Shown here in pieces: positions 30,113 to 38,563 of a stretch of DNA of 41,635 nucleotides. The stretch's first letter is position 1; the number at the start of each line of letters is the position of its first letter. The notes beneath the pieces are model-generated. The model saw only the letters and a program-made list of their open reading frames with translations. It made no database searches and was not told the DNA's origin. The stretch is from an uncultured Eubacteriales bacterium (GTDB lineage Bacteria; Bacillota; Clostridia; Christensenellales; CAG-138). The DNA lies in the NCBI GenBank assembly GCA_902765005.1, contig CACWYB010000012.1:19399-61033 (forward strand), written 5' to 3'. A program made the translations under genes and the position numbers.

Positions 30113-30358
30113 TTAGTCTTCGTATTCCTCCGGCTTCATGGGCCCGTGGAAGGGGTCGGCGTAGCCGTCCTCCTGATCGGCGAGGAACTGCCGGGACAGG
30201 AACACCTGCCTCAGCTCCCCGGGGCTCAGGGGCTTGCCTCCCTCCGGCGTGACGCAGGCGGTGCAGGTGGCGAAGCATTCGGGGCACACGCACCCGCTTT
30301 CCACGCCCTGCTCCCGCTGGATCATGTAGGTGCCGCACACCCGACAGCTGCAACGCAT
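30113..30358 (-). CDS. Cys-rich putative zinc-ribbon protein
   Basis: 81 aa from ATG 30358, which lies 8 nt after GGAGG; the open frame runs upstream to 30430 but through the promoter. Eight Cys are grouped as CSCRVC and CVCPECFATCTAC in the first 40 residues, a likely double zinc knuckle. The C-terminal half is acidic and ends DPFHGPMKPEEYED. No family recognised. Its promoter overlaps that of the divergent peptidoglycan-binding gene. Confidence 0.75.
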   Translation of the reverse strand: MRCSCRVCGTYMIQREQGVESGCVCPECFATCTACVTPEGGKPLSPGELRQVFLSRQFLADQEDGYADPFHGPMKPEEYED

Positions 30359-30394
30359 ACCCTTCGCCTCCATTTGCATATCTTTTGTAAATTC

Positions 30395-30423
30395 AGTATA
30401 CCACACCCTTTTCCCCAACACAA
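30395..30423 (-). promoter_or_regulatory. Promoter of the Cys-rich protein gene
   Basis: Minus strand TTGTGT, a 17-bp spacer, extended -10 TG-G-TATACT (30395-30400). Confidence 0.6.
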
Positions 30424-30429
30424 GAAACA

Positions 30430-30438
30430 TGATATACT
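30430..30438 (+). promoter_or_regulatory. Extended -10 of the peptidoglycan-binding protein gene
   Basis: TG-A-TATACT ends 6 nt before ATG 30445. No clear -35 and no SD. Transcription should start at or next to the ATG. Confidence 0.65.
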
Positions 30439-30444
30439 GCCCCC

Positions 30445-31161
30445 ATGAAACGAGCAGCGGCGTTCCTGCTGATTCTTGTCTGCCTGCTGATGGGCAGCCA
30501 GGCTTTGGCGGAGGAAAAGGAAAGAGAGACCCTTACCCTTGGCAGCAAGGGCGAGCTGGTGGTGCGCGTCCAGCAGCGGCTCATGGACCTGGGCTACTAT
30601 GCCTACAAGCCCACGGGCAGCTACCAGGCCGTCACCCGCCGGGCCGTCTTGGCCTATGAGCGGGCCGCCAACGCCCGGGAGGACGGCCGCCTCACCCCCG
30701 AGGAGCAGGACGAGCTCTTTTCCGGCGCCGCGGCCCGGGCCCCCTTCGCCGCCACCGTCCCCCTCAGCTTCACCGCCCAAACCACGCCCTTTGCCGTCAC
30801 CGGCGAGCTCTGGCCCTGGGCGGACGTAAAAAAGCAGCTGGTCCGGGAGGCGCCCTACACCGTGACCAACTGCGCCACCGGCGAAAGCTGCACCCTCCTT
30901 TTCGTGGGCGGCGACAACCACGCCCACCTGCTTTCCGACGGCCAGCCTGCCACCGCCCAGCGGCTTTCAGCCTGGCTGGGGGAGAGCAACAGTTTCTATA
31001 AAATTGCCGTGGTCGTGACCATCGAAGGCCGGCCCGTGGCCGCCTCCCTGCAATATGACAACACCGTGGCCCACGTGTACTTCCAGGGCAGCACTTCATC
31101 CGTGCTGAGCCTGCCCGACGCGGAGCACGACAGCCTCATCCTGAGGGCCGCCGGCCGGTAG
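30445..31161 (+). CDS. Secreted peptidoglycan-binding-domain protein
   Basis: 238 aa. A signal peptide (MKRAAAFLLILVCLLMGSQ, cut after ALA) is followed by a PG_binding_1 domain (LTLGSKGELVVRVQQRLMDL, by parts LGSKGELV and QQRLMDLGYY; GSYQAVTRRAVLAYERA). The C-terminal domain (YTVTNCATGESCTLLFVGGD, NHAHLL, RPVAASLQYDN, HVYFQGS) resembles the domain that follows such repeats in other clostridial wall proteins, with GTNHAD-like and AAS-like words. Its activity is unknown. The signal peptide fixes the start firmly, yet there is no SD. It probably acts in or on the cell wall. Confidence 0.85.
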   Translation: MKRAAAFLLILVCLLMGSQALAEEKERETLTLGSKGELVVRVQQRLMDLGYYAYKPTGSYQAVTRRAVLAYERAANAREDGRLTPEEQDELFSGAAARAPFAATVPLSFTAQTTPFAVTGELWPWADVKKQLVREAPYTVTNCATGESCTLLFVGGDNHAHLLSDGQPATAQRLSAWLGESNSFYKIAVVVTIEGRPVAASLQYDNTVAHVYFQGSTSSVLSLPDAEHDSLILRAAGR

Positions 31162-31992
31162 CTATTGGGGCCGCCCGGCCAAAATGTGCAAGTGAATCGT
31201 GACGGACCGAAGGGCAGCCACATCCAGCTGCTCTTTTTCTATGCCCTGGGTGAGGGGCGTCATGGCGATAAGGTCCGCCGCCTGGGCCTCGGTCAGGGGG
31301 AATGTCTCCCGGATCTCCCGGCGCTCCAGCACCCGGAATCGGTCCTCAAACAGCTTTACCACCCGCTCGTTGCTGTAGCTCTCCCGCCGCAGCCTGTCCC
31401 TCGCCAGGGCGCGGACCTCCTGCAGATACCCTTCCCCGGGCACCACCTTCAGCACCGCGCCGGCGGGGGAGAGGACCCGGGCAAACTCCGGGTAGTTGGC
31501 GGGGGAGAGGATGTTCAAAATAGCGCCGGCGGCCCCGGTTTGTACGGGGAGCTTAGCCAAATCCCCCACGGCCCACAGCCAGCCGCCTCCGCCGCGGCTC
31601 GCCCGCCGGATCCCGGGCCGGGACAGGTCGAGCCCCAGCCCGATCCGGATCGCCGGGTCCGGCAAAATCACCTTCAAAAAGCTGCCCTCCCCGCAGCCCG
31701 CGTCCAACAGGGGCCCTTCCGGGGCCAGGCGTTGGAGCATATCGCAGATATGGGCGAGCATGCTCTCGTAGAACCCGCCGGTAATGAACCGCTCCCGGCT
31801 CTCGAACAGGGATTCGTCGTAGGCACCCGCCTTCGCGGCAGGGCAGAAATCCACATACCCTTTTCTGGAAAGGGCAAAGTCGTGCCCAGCTTCGCAGCGC
31901 AGGGAGGTTTCCCCGGCCCGAAGTCGGCCCTGACAGATGGGGCAGCGGAACAGGTCCGCCTGCCGCAGGATGGCGTTCATTCTCTCATGCAT
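31162..31992 (-). CDS. RlmA-like 23S rRNA (guanine-N1) methyltransferase
   Basis: 276 aa. An N-terminal zinc ribbon (FRCPICQGRL, then LRCEAGHDF) and SRKGYVDFCPA are followed by a Rossmann methylase with motif I LLDAGCGEGSFL and LGLDLSRPGIR. The layout matches the RlmA(I)/RlmA(II)/TlrB group, which methylates G745 or G748 in domain II of 23S rRNA. RlmA(II)-type enzymes influence macrolide and ketolide response, so both housekeeping and tolerance are possible. The -10 ends 6 nt before ATG 31992 and no SD is present. Confidence 0.88.
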   Translation of the reverse strand: MHERMNAILRQADLFRCPICQGRLRAGETSLRCEAGHDFALSRKGYVDFCPAAKAGAYDESLFESRERFITGGFYESMLAHICDMLQRLAPEGPLLDAGCGEGSFLKVILPDPAIRIGLGLDLSRPGIRRASRGGGGWLWAVGDLAKLPVQTGAAGAILNILSPANYPEFARVLSPAGAVLKVVPGEGYLQEVRALARDRLRRESYSNERVVKLFEDRFRVLERREIRETFPLTEAQAADLIAMTPLTQGIEKEQLDVAALRSVTIHLHILAGRPQ

Positions 31993-31998
31993 GGGTCC

Positions 31999-32004
31999 AG
32001 TATA
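31999..32004 (-). promoter_or_regulatory. -10 box of the rlmA-like gene
   Basis: Minus strand TATACT, 6 nt before the ATG; the -35 region (TGGATT) is weak. Confidence 0.55.
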
Positions 32005-32036
32005 CTATGCTCCGCGGCAAAAATCCACCCCGGTCA

Positions 32037-32066
32037 TTGACAAAAACCGTCCCCTCCGGCCATAAT
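32037..32066 (+). promoter_or_regulatory. cca promoter
   Basis: TTGACA, an 18-bp spacer, CATAAT (32061-32066), which ends 6 nt before ATG 32073. The AGGGG between the -10 and the ATG would lie upstream of the transcript start. Confidence 0.75.
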
Positions 32067-32072
32067 AGGGGC

Positions 32073-33395
32073 ATGATACCGGAACACGTCAGTTTCATAT
32101 TGGATCGCCTTCGCCGGGCGGGCCACAGGGCCTACCCGGTGGGCGGCTGCGTCCGTGACAGCCTCCGGGGCGTGACGCCCCACGACTGGGACGTGTGCAC
32201 CTCCGCCCGGCCGGAGCAGATCGAGCAGGTGTTCTCTGAACGGCCTCAAATCGATGCCGGCAGGAAGCACGGCACCATCGCCGTGATTGTGGACCACACA
32301 CCGGTGGAGATCACCACCTTCCGGGCCGACGGAGCGTATCTGGACAACCGGCACCCCACCCAGGTCACTTTCCTCACAGAGCTGGAGGGGGACCTGTCTC
32401 GCCGGGACTTCACCATCAACGCCATGGCCCTGGATGAGGACGAAAGGCCCATCGACCTGTTCGGTGGCCGACAGGACCTGGAAAACCGCCTCATCCGCAC
32501 CGTGGGCGACCCCAACACCCGGTTTGCGGAGGATGGGCTGCGGATCCTCCGGGGCCTACGCTTCGCCTCTCAGCTGGATTTCACCATCGAACCCATCACC
32601 GCCCGGGCCATGAGGGAGGGGCGGGCTCTCCTTCAAAATATCAGCGCCGAGCGGGTCTTTTCCGAGCTCAAGGGCATTTTGGTGGGCCCGGCCGCGGCCC
32701 GCATCCTGCGGGACTATTCCTCCGTTTTCTTCACCATATTGCCGGAACTGGCCCCCATGGAGGGCTTTTGGCAGCATTCCCCCTACCACGACAGCGACGT
32801 GTGGGAGCACACGTTGCGGTCCGTCGCGGCCAGCCCTGAGGAACTGGTCTACCGCCTGGCCCTGCTCTTTCACGACTGTGGCAAGCCCGCCTGTTTTTTC
32901 CGGGATGAGAAGGGCATCGGCCATTTTTACGGCCACCCCCAAAGGAGCCGGGAGATGGCGGAAACTGCCCTGCGTCGCCTCAAATGCGACAGCGACACCC
33001 GGGAGCGGGTCCTCTATCTGGTGGAGAAGCACGACACCTGGCTGCCCGACACCGAGAAGGGCATGGCCCGTCTCCTCCTCAAAGAGGGGGCAGATCGGCT
33101 CAAAGACCTACTGATCATCGAGCGGTGCGACGCCCTGGCCCATGCCCCCGCCGCCCGGGGGTCGGCCCTCGCTAACGTGGAGCGGTGGGCGGCCCTTCTC
33201 AATTCTCTTCTGCAAAAGCAGCCCTGCCTGTCCCTCCATGATCTTGCCGTCTCCGGGAAGGACCTTCTTGCCCTGGGCATGGCCCCCGGTCCCCAGGTGG
33301 GCGCCCTCCTAAACCAAATGCTGGAGCTGACGGCGGAGGGCGCTCTGCCCAACGAGCGGGATACCCTCCTTGCCTTTGCCCGCACACAAATCTAA
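32073..33395 (+). CDS. cca: CCA tRNA nucleotidyltransferase with HD domain
   Basis: 440 aa from ATG 32073. Head motifs: YPVGGCVRDSLRG, the DxD pair in HDWDVCTSA, and DLSRRDFTINAMALD with the RRDFTINA word; neck motif EDGLRILRGLRFASQL, by parts. The C-terminal half holds an HD domain (DVWEHTLRSV; LALLFHDCGKP). The enzyme adds or repairs the 3' CCA of tRNA. An HD domain is usual in several bacterial class II enzymes. Confidence 0.95.
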   Translation: MIPEHVSFILDRLRRAGHRAYPVGGCVRDSLRGVTPHDWDVCTSARPEQIEQVFSERPQIDAGRKHGTIAVIVDHTPVEITTFRADGAYLDNRHPTQVTFLTELEGDLSRRDFTINAMALDEDERPIDLFGGRQDLENRLIRTVGDPNTRFAEDGLRILRGLRFASQLDFTIEPITARAMREGRALLQNISAERVFSELKGILVGPAAARILRDYSSVFFTILPELAPMEGFWQHSPYHDSDVWEHTLRSVAASPEELVYRLALLFHDCGKPACFFRDEKGIGHFYGHPQRSREMAETALRRLKCDSDTRERVLYLVEKHDTWLPDTEKGMARLLLKEGADRLKDLLIIERCDALAHAPAARGSALANVERWAALLNSLLQKQPCLSLHDLAVSGKDLLALGMAPGPQVGALLNQMLELTAEGALPNERDTLLAFARTQI

Positions 33396-33402
33396 CCCCC
33401 AA

Positions 33403-33429
33403 TGCAACAATTCCGCCCCTTCTGCCGTC
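33403..33429 (+). promoter_or_regulatory. ECF-type autoregulated promoter
   Basis: TGCAAC (33403-33408) with AAC core, 17 bp, then CGTC (33426-33429). This is the AAC...CGTC pattern of ECF sigma promoters, and it lies in front of an ECF sigma gene. Confidence 0.65.
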
Positions 33430-33436
33430 TAATCAG

Positions 33437-33450
33437 TAGATGATCATCTA
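33437..33450 (+). promoter_or_regulatory. Perfect 14-bp palindrome in the sigma gene leader
   Basis: TAGATGATCATCTA, at or just after the expected transcript start and before the SD AAAGGAG (about 33457-33463). A possible operator. Confidence 0.55.
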
Positions 33451-33468
33451 TACAGAAAGGAGCGCGTC

Positions 33469-33957
33469 ATGAGCAGCCACGAAAACGACGCCTGGTTCTC
33501 CCGTGAGATCGAGACCCTGGGGCCGACCCTGTTTCGCGTTGCCTTTGCCATTTTGCGCAACCGAACCGATTGTGAGGACGCCGCCCAAAACGCGGTGCTC
33601 AAGGCGTACAGAAGCCTGCCCACCCTCAAGCAGCGAAAGTATTTCAAAACCTGGCTCATTCAAATTCTGAAGAACGAATGCTTCGACATGCTCCGTCGCC
33701 GCCGCCCCACCGTGGATGTGGAGGGGCAGGGGGAGCCCAGCTATGAGATGGCTGTGCCGGATTTGGACCTAAATAGGGCCTTTGACCGGCTCACCCCGGA
33801 GGAGCGCCTCACCATCACCCTCTTTTACTATGAAGGCTATGACACCCGGGAGATCGCCCAGCTTACGGAGGTGAGCGACGGCACGGTCCGCAGCCGCCTG
33901 TCCCGGGCCCGCAAAACTCTTCGCGCCCTGCTGCAGGGAAAGGAGGCAGCCAAATGA
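33469..33957 (+). CDS. ECF RNA polymerase sigma factor
   Basis: 162 aa, SD AAAGGAG. Region 2 (LGPTLFRVAFAILRNRTDCEDAAQNAVLKAYRSL, of which the key words are NRTDCEDAAQNA and FKTWLIQILKN) and region 4 (LTPEERLTITLFYYEGYDTREIAQL, then VRSRLSRARKTLR) are clear, with no regions 1 or 3. It is coupled by ATGA (33954-33957) to a membrane protein, the usual sigma/anti-sigma arrangement. It likely drives its own operon from the AAC...CGTC promoter. The signal is unknown. Confidence 0.95.
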   Translation: MSSHENDAWFSREIETLGPTLFRVAFAILRNRTDCEDAAQNAVLKAYRSLPTLKQRKYFKTWLIQILKNECFDMLRRRRPTVDVEGQGEPSYEMAVPDLDLNRAFDRLTPEERLTITLFYYEGYDTREIAQLTEVSDGTVRSRLSRARKTLRALLQGKEAAK

Positions 33958-36900
33958 AAAAGAATGATTTTGAAAATAGATTGCAGAACGACCTGTTCCC
34001 CCAGATGCCCGCGTCCTTCGGGCGGAAACTGACCGAAGCCCTGGGAAGCGAAGGCGTCCAGGTGAAAAAGCGCCCCACCGCGAAGGGCCTCCTGGCTGGC
34101 GCCTTAGGCGTGGTGGCGGCCGCCGCCTGCCTGGTCATGGTGCTGGTGAGCGTGCTGGGGGGCGGAAAGAGCAAGCTGAACGCCGCCGCCCCCGGGGATG
34201 CCACAGCCACGTCCCAGACGGTCCAGCCCACACCCGAACAGACCACCCTTTGGAATTGGGACACCAAGGTGATCCCCCTGTCCGCCGGCTTTGAGTTTGA
34301 GAATCAGGAGAAATACGAGGCCCTGTACACGGGTATCCTGCGTTTTTTGATGATCCGGGGCGAAACGGAACCCGACGAGCTGTGGCTCTGCGTCATCCAG
34401 AACCAATATGTGAAGGAGGACACCGGGTATCGCTCCGACGGGTATCTGAGCGGGTACTACGTCCTCGCCCAGCACGCTTTCGGCCCCGGAGACGGGCCTG
34501 AGCTCTACTGCTTGGGGGATGATTTTGAGGTCCTCTGGGCCACGGAAGGCAGCAGCCCCGGCCCCAACCACGCCGTGAATCCCGAGCAAGATAGCTATGC
34601 CGCCGCCTATCAGGGCCACTTCGTCTATGGCATGGCCCCCACCGACGCCCACGTGACCCGGGGCGCACTGGTGGGCACGAACCCCAAGGAGAAGACGGAC
34701 ATCGAGTTCTCCATGCGGGCCTGGTTCCCCAATCTGAGTGAACGGCTGAAGGAGAGCCAACACGCGGACGTGGCCCGGGAGTATTTCCTGGTGACCGTCC
34801 CTGCCAGCAGCTGGGACAGCGTGATGCAGAACCCCATCCTGCGCTTTGAAACGGAGGAGGGGAACGTGGACGTGAACATGGAGACGGACCTGCCGCTTGC
34901 CAATGTGGTCCTGGCGCCTCGGCTCAGCCTGGATTCGAACCAATGGTCCCCCGATGCGCAGCCGGATGAAAGCGGCCTGCCCATGGCAGAAACGGTCGTT
35001 CTGGACCTGACCGACGATCGCTATGGGCCGGAAGCGGTGCAGACCTATGGCGAGGCCATTGCCCGAGCATTGCGGGTCAGCGGAGAGCATATCTCCGCGG
35101 GCGGGATCTGGATCTGCGGCATCACCCACGATTGGGAAGGCACGGAGATTGTTGCGGACTATGTGCTGGCCCTGAACGCGGGGGACGGGAACCCCAGCCC
35201 AGAGCTGTTCTGTTATCAGAATGGACGGATCACGTGGCGGACCGTGGGCGCCGATACGGCGCGGATCAACGTGGTCCATCACAACGGGAACACCATCGTC
35301 TTCGGCAGATCCCCGGCATTTGATGGTGAGCCTCTACCCATGGACTACGGTAAGCTGGAGCTGGAAAATGGGGAGGATGAACTCGTGCCGGTCCTGTCCC
35401 TTGATAAGATACGGGAGCGCGTCACGGGAGGTCCCCACTATTACTCGGCCCGGGAGTGCTACCTCTGGAAGGACGTCGAGGAGCATGAGGTCAAGAAGCT
35501 GACCGTTACTGCGGAAACGAACGGAAAGAGTCGAGAATACACCCTCACCAAGGTCAACGTCCTTACACCCCAGTCTGTCCCCGCCATGGCTGTGGAGATT
35601 GGCGGCTCTGTCTACACGAGCACCGTGACCCACTTGTATCAGAGTTTGAATGCAGACGGTGTTGTCGCTGAGGGCACGCCCATTCAAGAGACGCTGGAGG
35701 GAGCTACCTTTGAAACGGTGCAGATTGACCAGTCGGCCCTCGATACTGTGTCCTGGCAAGTCATCACCTCATCGGACAAGGTGAGCGTGCACGGGGTGGA
35801 CATCTATTCTGCTACCTACGAGAAACTATATAACAACGCCGAAATCAGCGCCATCAACGGCCTTGACCCAGGGACCTACTACCTCTGCTTCCGCACAATC
35901 ATTCAGACCGGCTACTCCACGTCCCTTGACGGATATACATACAACACGGTGTATTTCATTTACAAGGCCACGATCCAACGTCCCTCATCCGCCGCCGCTT
36001 TGAGTCCTGTCCTTGTGAAGGAAAAGCTGGGCGTTCCGGATGCCTATCAGTTCAGCACGACAGAGGCGGACGGGCGGTTGAAGATCATAGTGGACGCCCA
36101 GGTGCGTGTTCCCGATGTGGAGCGGCTGCCCATGGTACAGGTGCGGAAAAGCCGTTTTTCCCAGGAGCGCATCAATCAGGTTGCGCAGATTCTGTTCGCC
36201 GGCGATCCCATGTATGATTACGACCAGGACGGGGAGCCTCTTTTTGACGGGCAGCTTCGTCCATTCCAGGACGTATATGGGGTCCATCCGGAAGTTTTGC
36301 ACCTGGACATTCGGAACAAGCCAGCGTCGGAATGGGAGCAAAGCGAAAACAGAAAGCAGATGATTGCCTGGGTCTCCGTCACAGAGGAGGAGCTCAGGGC
36401 AGGGGACGGGGAGCACATCAGCTTCACCACCTGGCCGGACAGGGAGGAAGCGTCTGAACGCTACGATGAAACCGTGCCTGTGGACCTGAACGCCCCTGCG
36501 TTTCAAGCGGCCAAAGCCCACACGGATGCCTTTTTCCAGACCCTGGGCCTCGGCGACGCCTATTGCTTTGCCTACGGGAGCCAGGTCAGGGATGGCTCGG
36601 GCTATCATCTCTACTACACCGCCAGTATTCAGGGGGTGGAGGCCTATGTGAGCAAGAATGATCGAAGCGACGGCGAAGAAGGCCATACCATTCTGTGGGG
36701 GCAGGAATCCATCCTGTTTGTGGCCGACGAAGATGGCATCCAATCCCTGAGCTGGATGCACCCAGTGGAGATGTTGGAGACGGCGAGCGAAGCGCCCACC
36801 CTGCTTCCATTCTCGGATATTCAGGCGCGCTTTGAGACGGAGGTCCGGAATAAATACGCCATTCTGCTGAATCGGTACGCCTGGTCAAAAGGGATCATGG

Positions 36901-37136
36901 AAGTATCCGTGGATGATATTCGGCTTTGCCTTATGCGGCTGCCCATACAGGATGGAAATGAGTTGGAGAGCACCATGATCCCTGTCTGGGCTTTCTATGG
37001 CCACAACCAGGTGGAGCGTACGGATGGGACGATCAGGTATGACCTGCAAACCAGCCTGGGGAACGATGCCCCCATTGATTCCATTTCTATCTTGGTTTTG
37101 AACGCAATGGACGGGTCGATCATCACCCTTTGGTAA
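33954..37136 (+). CDS. Giant putative anti-sigma factor with DUF6034-like ectodomain
   Basis: 1060 aa. A cytoplasmic part of about 45 residues (ENRLQNDLFPQMPASFGRKL) with no zinc-binding H-x3-C-x2-C is followed by one membrane segment (residues 46-66, LAGALGVVAAAACLVMVLV) and about 990 extracytoplasmic residues. Two related modules occur at about 90-330 and 345-520 (DELWLCVIQNQY versus AGGIWICGITHDW; GDGPELYCLGDDFEVLW versus GNPSPELFCYQNGRITW). A central region has TYYLCFRTI. The last 380 residues (KIIVDAQVRVPDVERLPMV; FSQERINQVAQILF; ILVLNAMDGSII) resemble DUF6034, usually a separate clostridial lipoprotein. Coupling to the sigma gene suggests an anti-sigma sensor (inference). The size is unusual for this role. 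Confidence 0.82.
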   Translation: MKKNDFENRLQNDLFPQMPASFGRKLTEALGSEGVQVKKRPTAKGLLAGALGVVAAAACLVMVLVSVLGGGKSKLNAAAPGDATATSQTVQPTPEQTTLWNWDTKVIPLSAGFEFENQEKYEALYTGILRFLMIRGETEPDELWLCVIQNQYVKEDTGYRSDGYLSGYYVLAQHAFGPGDGPELYCLGDDFEVLWATEGSSPGPNHAVNPEQDSYAAAYQGHFVYGMAPTDAHVTRGALVGTNPKEKTDIEFSMRAWFPNLSERLKESQHADVAREYFLVTVPASSWDSVMQNPILRFETEEGNVDVNMETDLPLANVVLAPRLSLDSNQWSPDAQPDESGLPMAETVVLDLTDDRYGPEAVQTYGEAIARALRVSGEHISAGGIWICGITHDWEGTEIVADYVLALNAGDGNPSPELFCYQNGRITWRTVGADTARINVVHHNGNTIVFGRSPAFDGEPLPMDYGKLELENGEDELVPVLSLDKIRERVTGGPHYYSARECYLWKDVEEHEVKKLTVTAETNGKSREYTLTKVNVLTPQSVPAMAVEIGGSVYTSTVTHLYQSLNADGVVAEGTPIQETLEGATFETVQIDQSALDTVSWQVITSSDKVSVHGVDIYSATYEKLYNNAEISAINGLDPGTYYLCFRTIIQTGYSTSLDGYTYNTVYFIYKATIQRPSSAAALSPVLVKEKLGVPDAYQFSTTEADGRLKIIVDAQVRVPDVERLPMVQVRKSRFSQERINQVAQILFAGDPMYDYDQDGEPLFDGQLRPFQDVYGVHPEVLHLDIRNKPASEWEQSENRKQMIAWVSVTEEELRAGDGEHISFTTWPDREEASERYDETVPVDLNAPAFQAAKAHTDAFFQTLGLGDAYCFAYGSQVRDGSGYHLYYTASIQGVEAYVSKNDRSDGEEGHTILWGQESILFVADEDGIQSLSWMHPVEMLETASEAPTLLPFSDIQARFETEVRNKYAILLNRYAWSKGIMEVSVDDIRLCLMRLPIQDGNELESTMIPVWAFYGHNQVERTDGTIRYDLQTSLGNDAPIDSISILVLNAMDGSIITLW

Positions 37137-37156
37137 TGTCCGATTCCACGGCGGCG

Positions 37157-37187
37157 GGGCCCTGCCAGGTTCTGGCGGGGCCCTTCA
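37157..37187 (+). terminator. Terminator after the sigma/anti-sigma operon
   Basis: A 12-bp stem (GGGCCCTGCCAG with CTGGCGGGGCCC, one G-T pair) and a 3-nt loop; the following tract is short (TTCACT). Confidence 0.7.
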
Positions 37188-37280
37188 CTATTTACGACTT
37201 GTTCATATCTTATCCGTGTTTTTGTTGCACATATCCTGTACAATAGCATACAGTACTATGCCGAAAGGTGGAACCCTTCG

Positions 37281-38366
37281 TTGAAGTCCAAAACCATGAT
37301 CCTTTGCGTCCTGTGCCTGCTGCTCCTTTTGGGCTGCAAGGCTGGGGACGCTGTTTCCGCCGAGCCCACGGCGGCCCCTGTGGAGGTGATGGAAGCCCCC
37401 ACCGCGGCGCCCACGGCCCAGCAGCCGACCGAGATCATCATCGATATCCCCACGCAAGCGAGGGAAGAAGCCCCTGCCGCCACGGCCCTGTCCACGCCGG
37501 AGCCCACCGCCGAGCCTACGGCGGAGCCCACTCCCGAGCCCACGGCCACCCCGGTGCCCAAGCTGGGCATCCTCGACGGCCGGTTCGCGGATAAGTTCGT
37601 GGAGGGGGAGCCCGTGCTCACGGAAAACAGCTATCAGTCCGAAACCGTGGCCATCTTCATCAACCGGGTGGTGGACGAGAGCAAGAGCATCACCAGCCAC
37701 ACCTTCGTCTACTATATGGCGGATGTGTATTTCAAGGATATGGAAGCCCTGCGCAGCGGCGCCGCCAAATCCTGGAAACAGCGCTGGGACAACGACATGC
37801 TGGTGGACGTGGCCAAGAAGTATGACGCCGTCTTCGCCGTGTCAGGGGACTTCACCCTGACCCGGAAGAAGGGCCTGGTCACCCGCAACGGGGAGGTGCT
37901 CCAGAGCAACCACGACACGGCCCGGGACGTGGGCGTCATCTACAAGGACGGCCGCATGGAGACCTTCACCGCCCTGAACACCCCCGCCGAGCAGATCATG
38001 TCCGACCCCGAGGTGTGGCAGATCCTGGGCTTCGGGCCGGAGCTTCTGGACGAAAACGGCCAGCCTAAGACCGCCTTCAACGACCCCAACAAGGTGGGGC
38101 GGGCCAACATCCGCAATGCCGTGGGCTACTTTGAACCCGGGCATTTCTGCTTCGTCTACGTTCAGCCCTACAAGACCCGCCGGGACGACACCTGCCTGGA
38201 TATGGCGAGCCTCTCCCAGCTCATGTATTCCCTGGGCTGCGTGCGGGCCTACAACCTGGACGGCGGCGGCACCGCCGGCATGTATTTCAACGGCAAACTG
38301 GTCAGCGACAAGGGCCTGGGGCCCACCAGAAAGCTCCACGATATCTATTATATCCCCAAAGTATAA
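37281..38366 (+). CDS. Lipoprotein with phosphodiester glycosidase (NAGPA) domain
   Basis: 361 aa from TTG 37281, about 9 nt after AAAGGTGG. The lipobox is LLLLLGC (Cys19). An Ala/Pro/Thr/Glu linker runs to about residue 95 (EPTAEPTAEPTPEPTATP). The NAGPA domain covers about 130-360: VFAVSGDFTLTR, DVGVIYKDGRMETF, NAVGYFEPGHFCFVYVQ, DMASLSQLMYSLGCVRAYNL with DGGGTAGMYFNG, the family's hallmark DGGGS/T. Bacterial members are thought to hydrolyse phosphodiester-linked sugars in wall polymers or exopolysaccharides. It stands alone between two terminators. Confidence 0.92.
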   Translation: MKSKTMILCVLCLLLLLGCKAGDAVSAEPTAAPVEVMEAPTAAPTAQQPTEIIIDIPTQAREEAPAATALSTPEPTAEPTAEPTPEPTATPVPKLGILDGRFADKFVEGEPVLTENSYQSETVAIFINRVVDESKSITSHTFVYYMADVYFKDMEALRSGAAKSWKQRWDNDMLVDVAKKYDAVFAVSGDFTLTRKKGLVTRNGEVLQSNHDTARDVGVIYKDGRMETFTALNTPAEQIMSDPEVWQILGFGPELLDENGQPKTAFNDPNKVGRANIRNAVGYFEPGHFCFVYVQPYKTRRDDTCLDMASLSQLMYSLGCVRAYNLDGGGTAGMYFNGKLVSDKGLGPTRKLHDIYYIPKV

Positions 38367-38381
38367 CCTATGATCCCCATC

Positions 38382-38406
38382 AGCCGGGCCCTGCCCCGGC
38401 TTTTTT
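38382..38406 (+). terminator. Terminator of the NAGPA lipoprotein gene
   Basis: AGCCGGG/CCCGGCT with a 6-nt loop and six T. Confidence 0.92.
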
Positions 38407-38451
38407 GTTTCCGGCTCCGGGCGGGAAATTGTTACATTTTGGGGCAAAAAT

Positions 38452-38485
38452 CCGAAAAGGGAAAAGGAAAAAAGGAAAAATTGGC
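38452..38485 (+). other. Purine-rich tract upstream of dgt
   Basis: A run of almost only A and G (such as GAAAAGGGAAAAGG) in the 197-nt gap before dgt. No promoter could be assigned with confidence; TATAGG near 38495 is a weak -10 candidate. Confidence 0.45.
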
Positions 38486-38563
38486 GTATTCTTTATAGGT
38501 ACGCACCCCGGGCCGTTCGCTCCGGGGAAGATCCGCAGATAATTGCACCGCAGGGAGGCTGCC

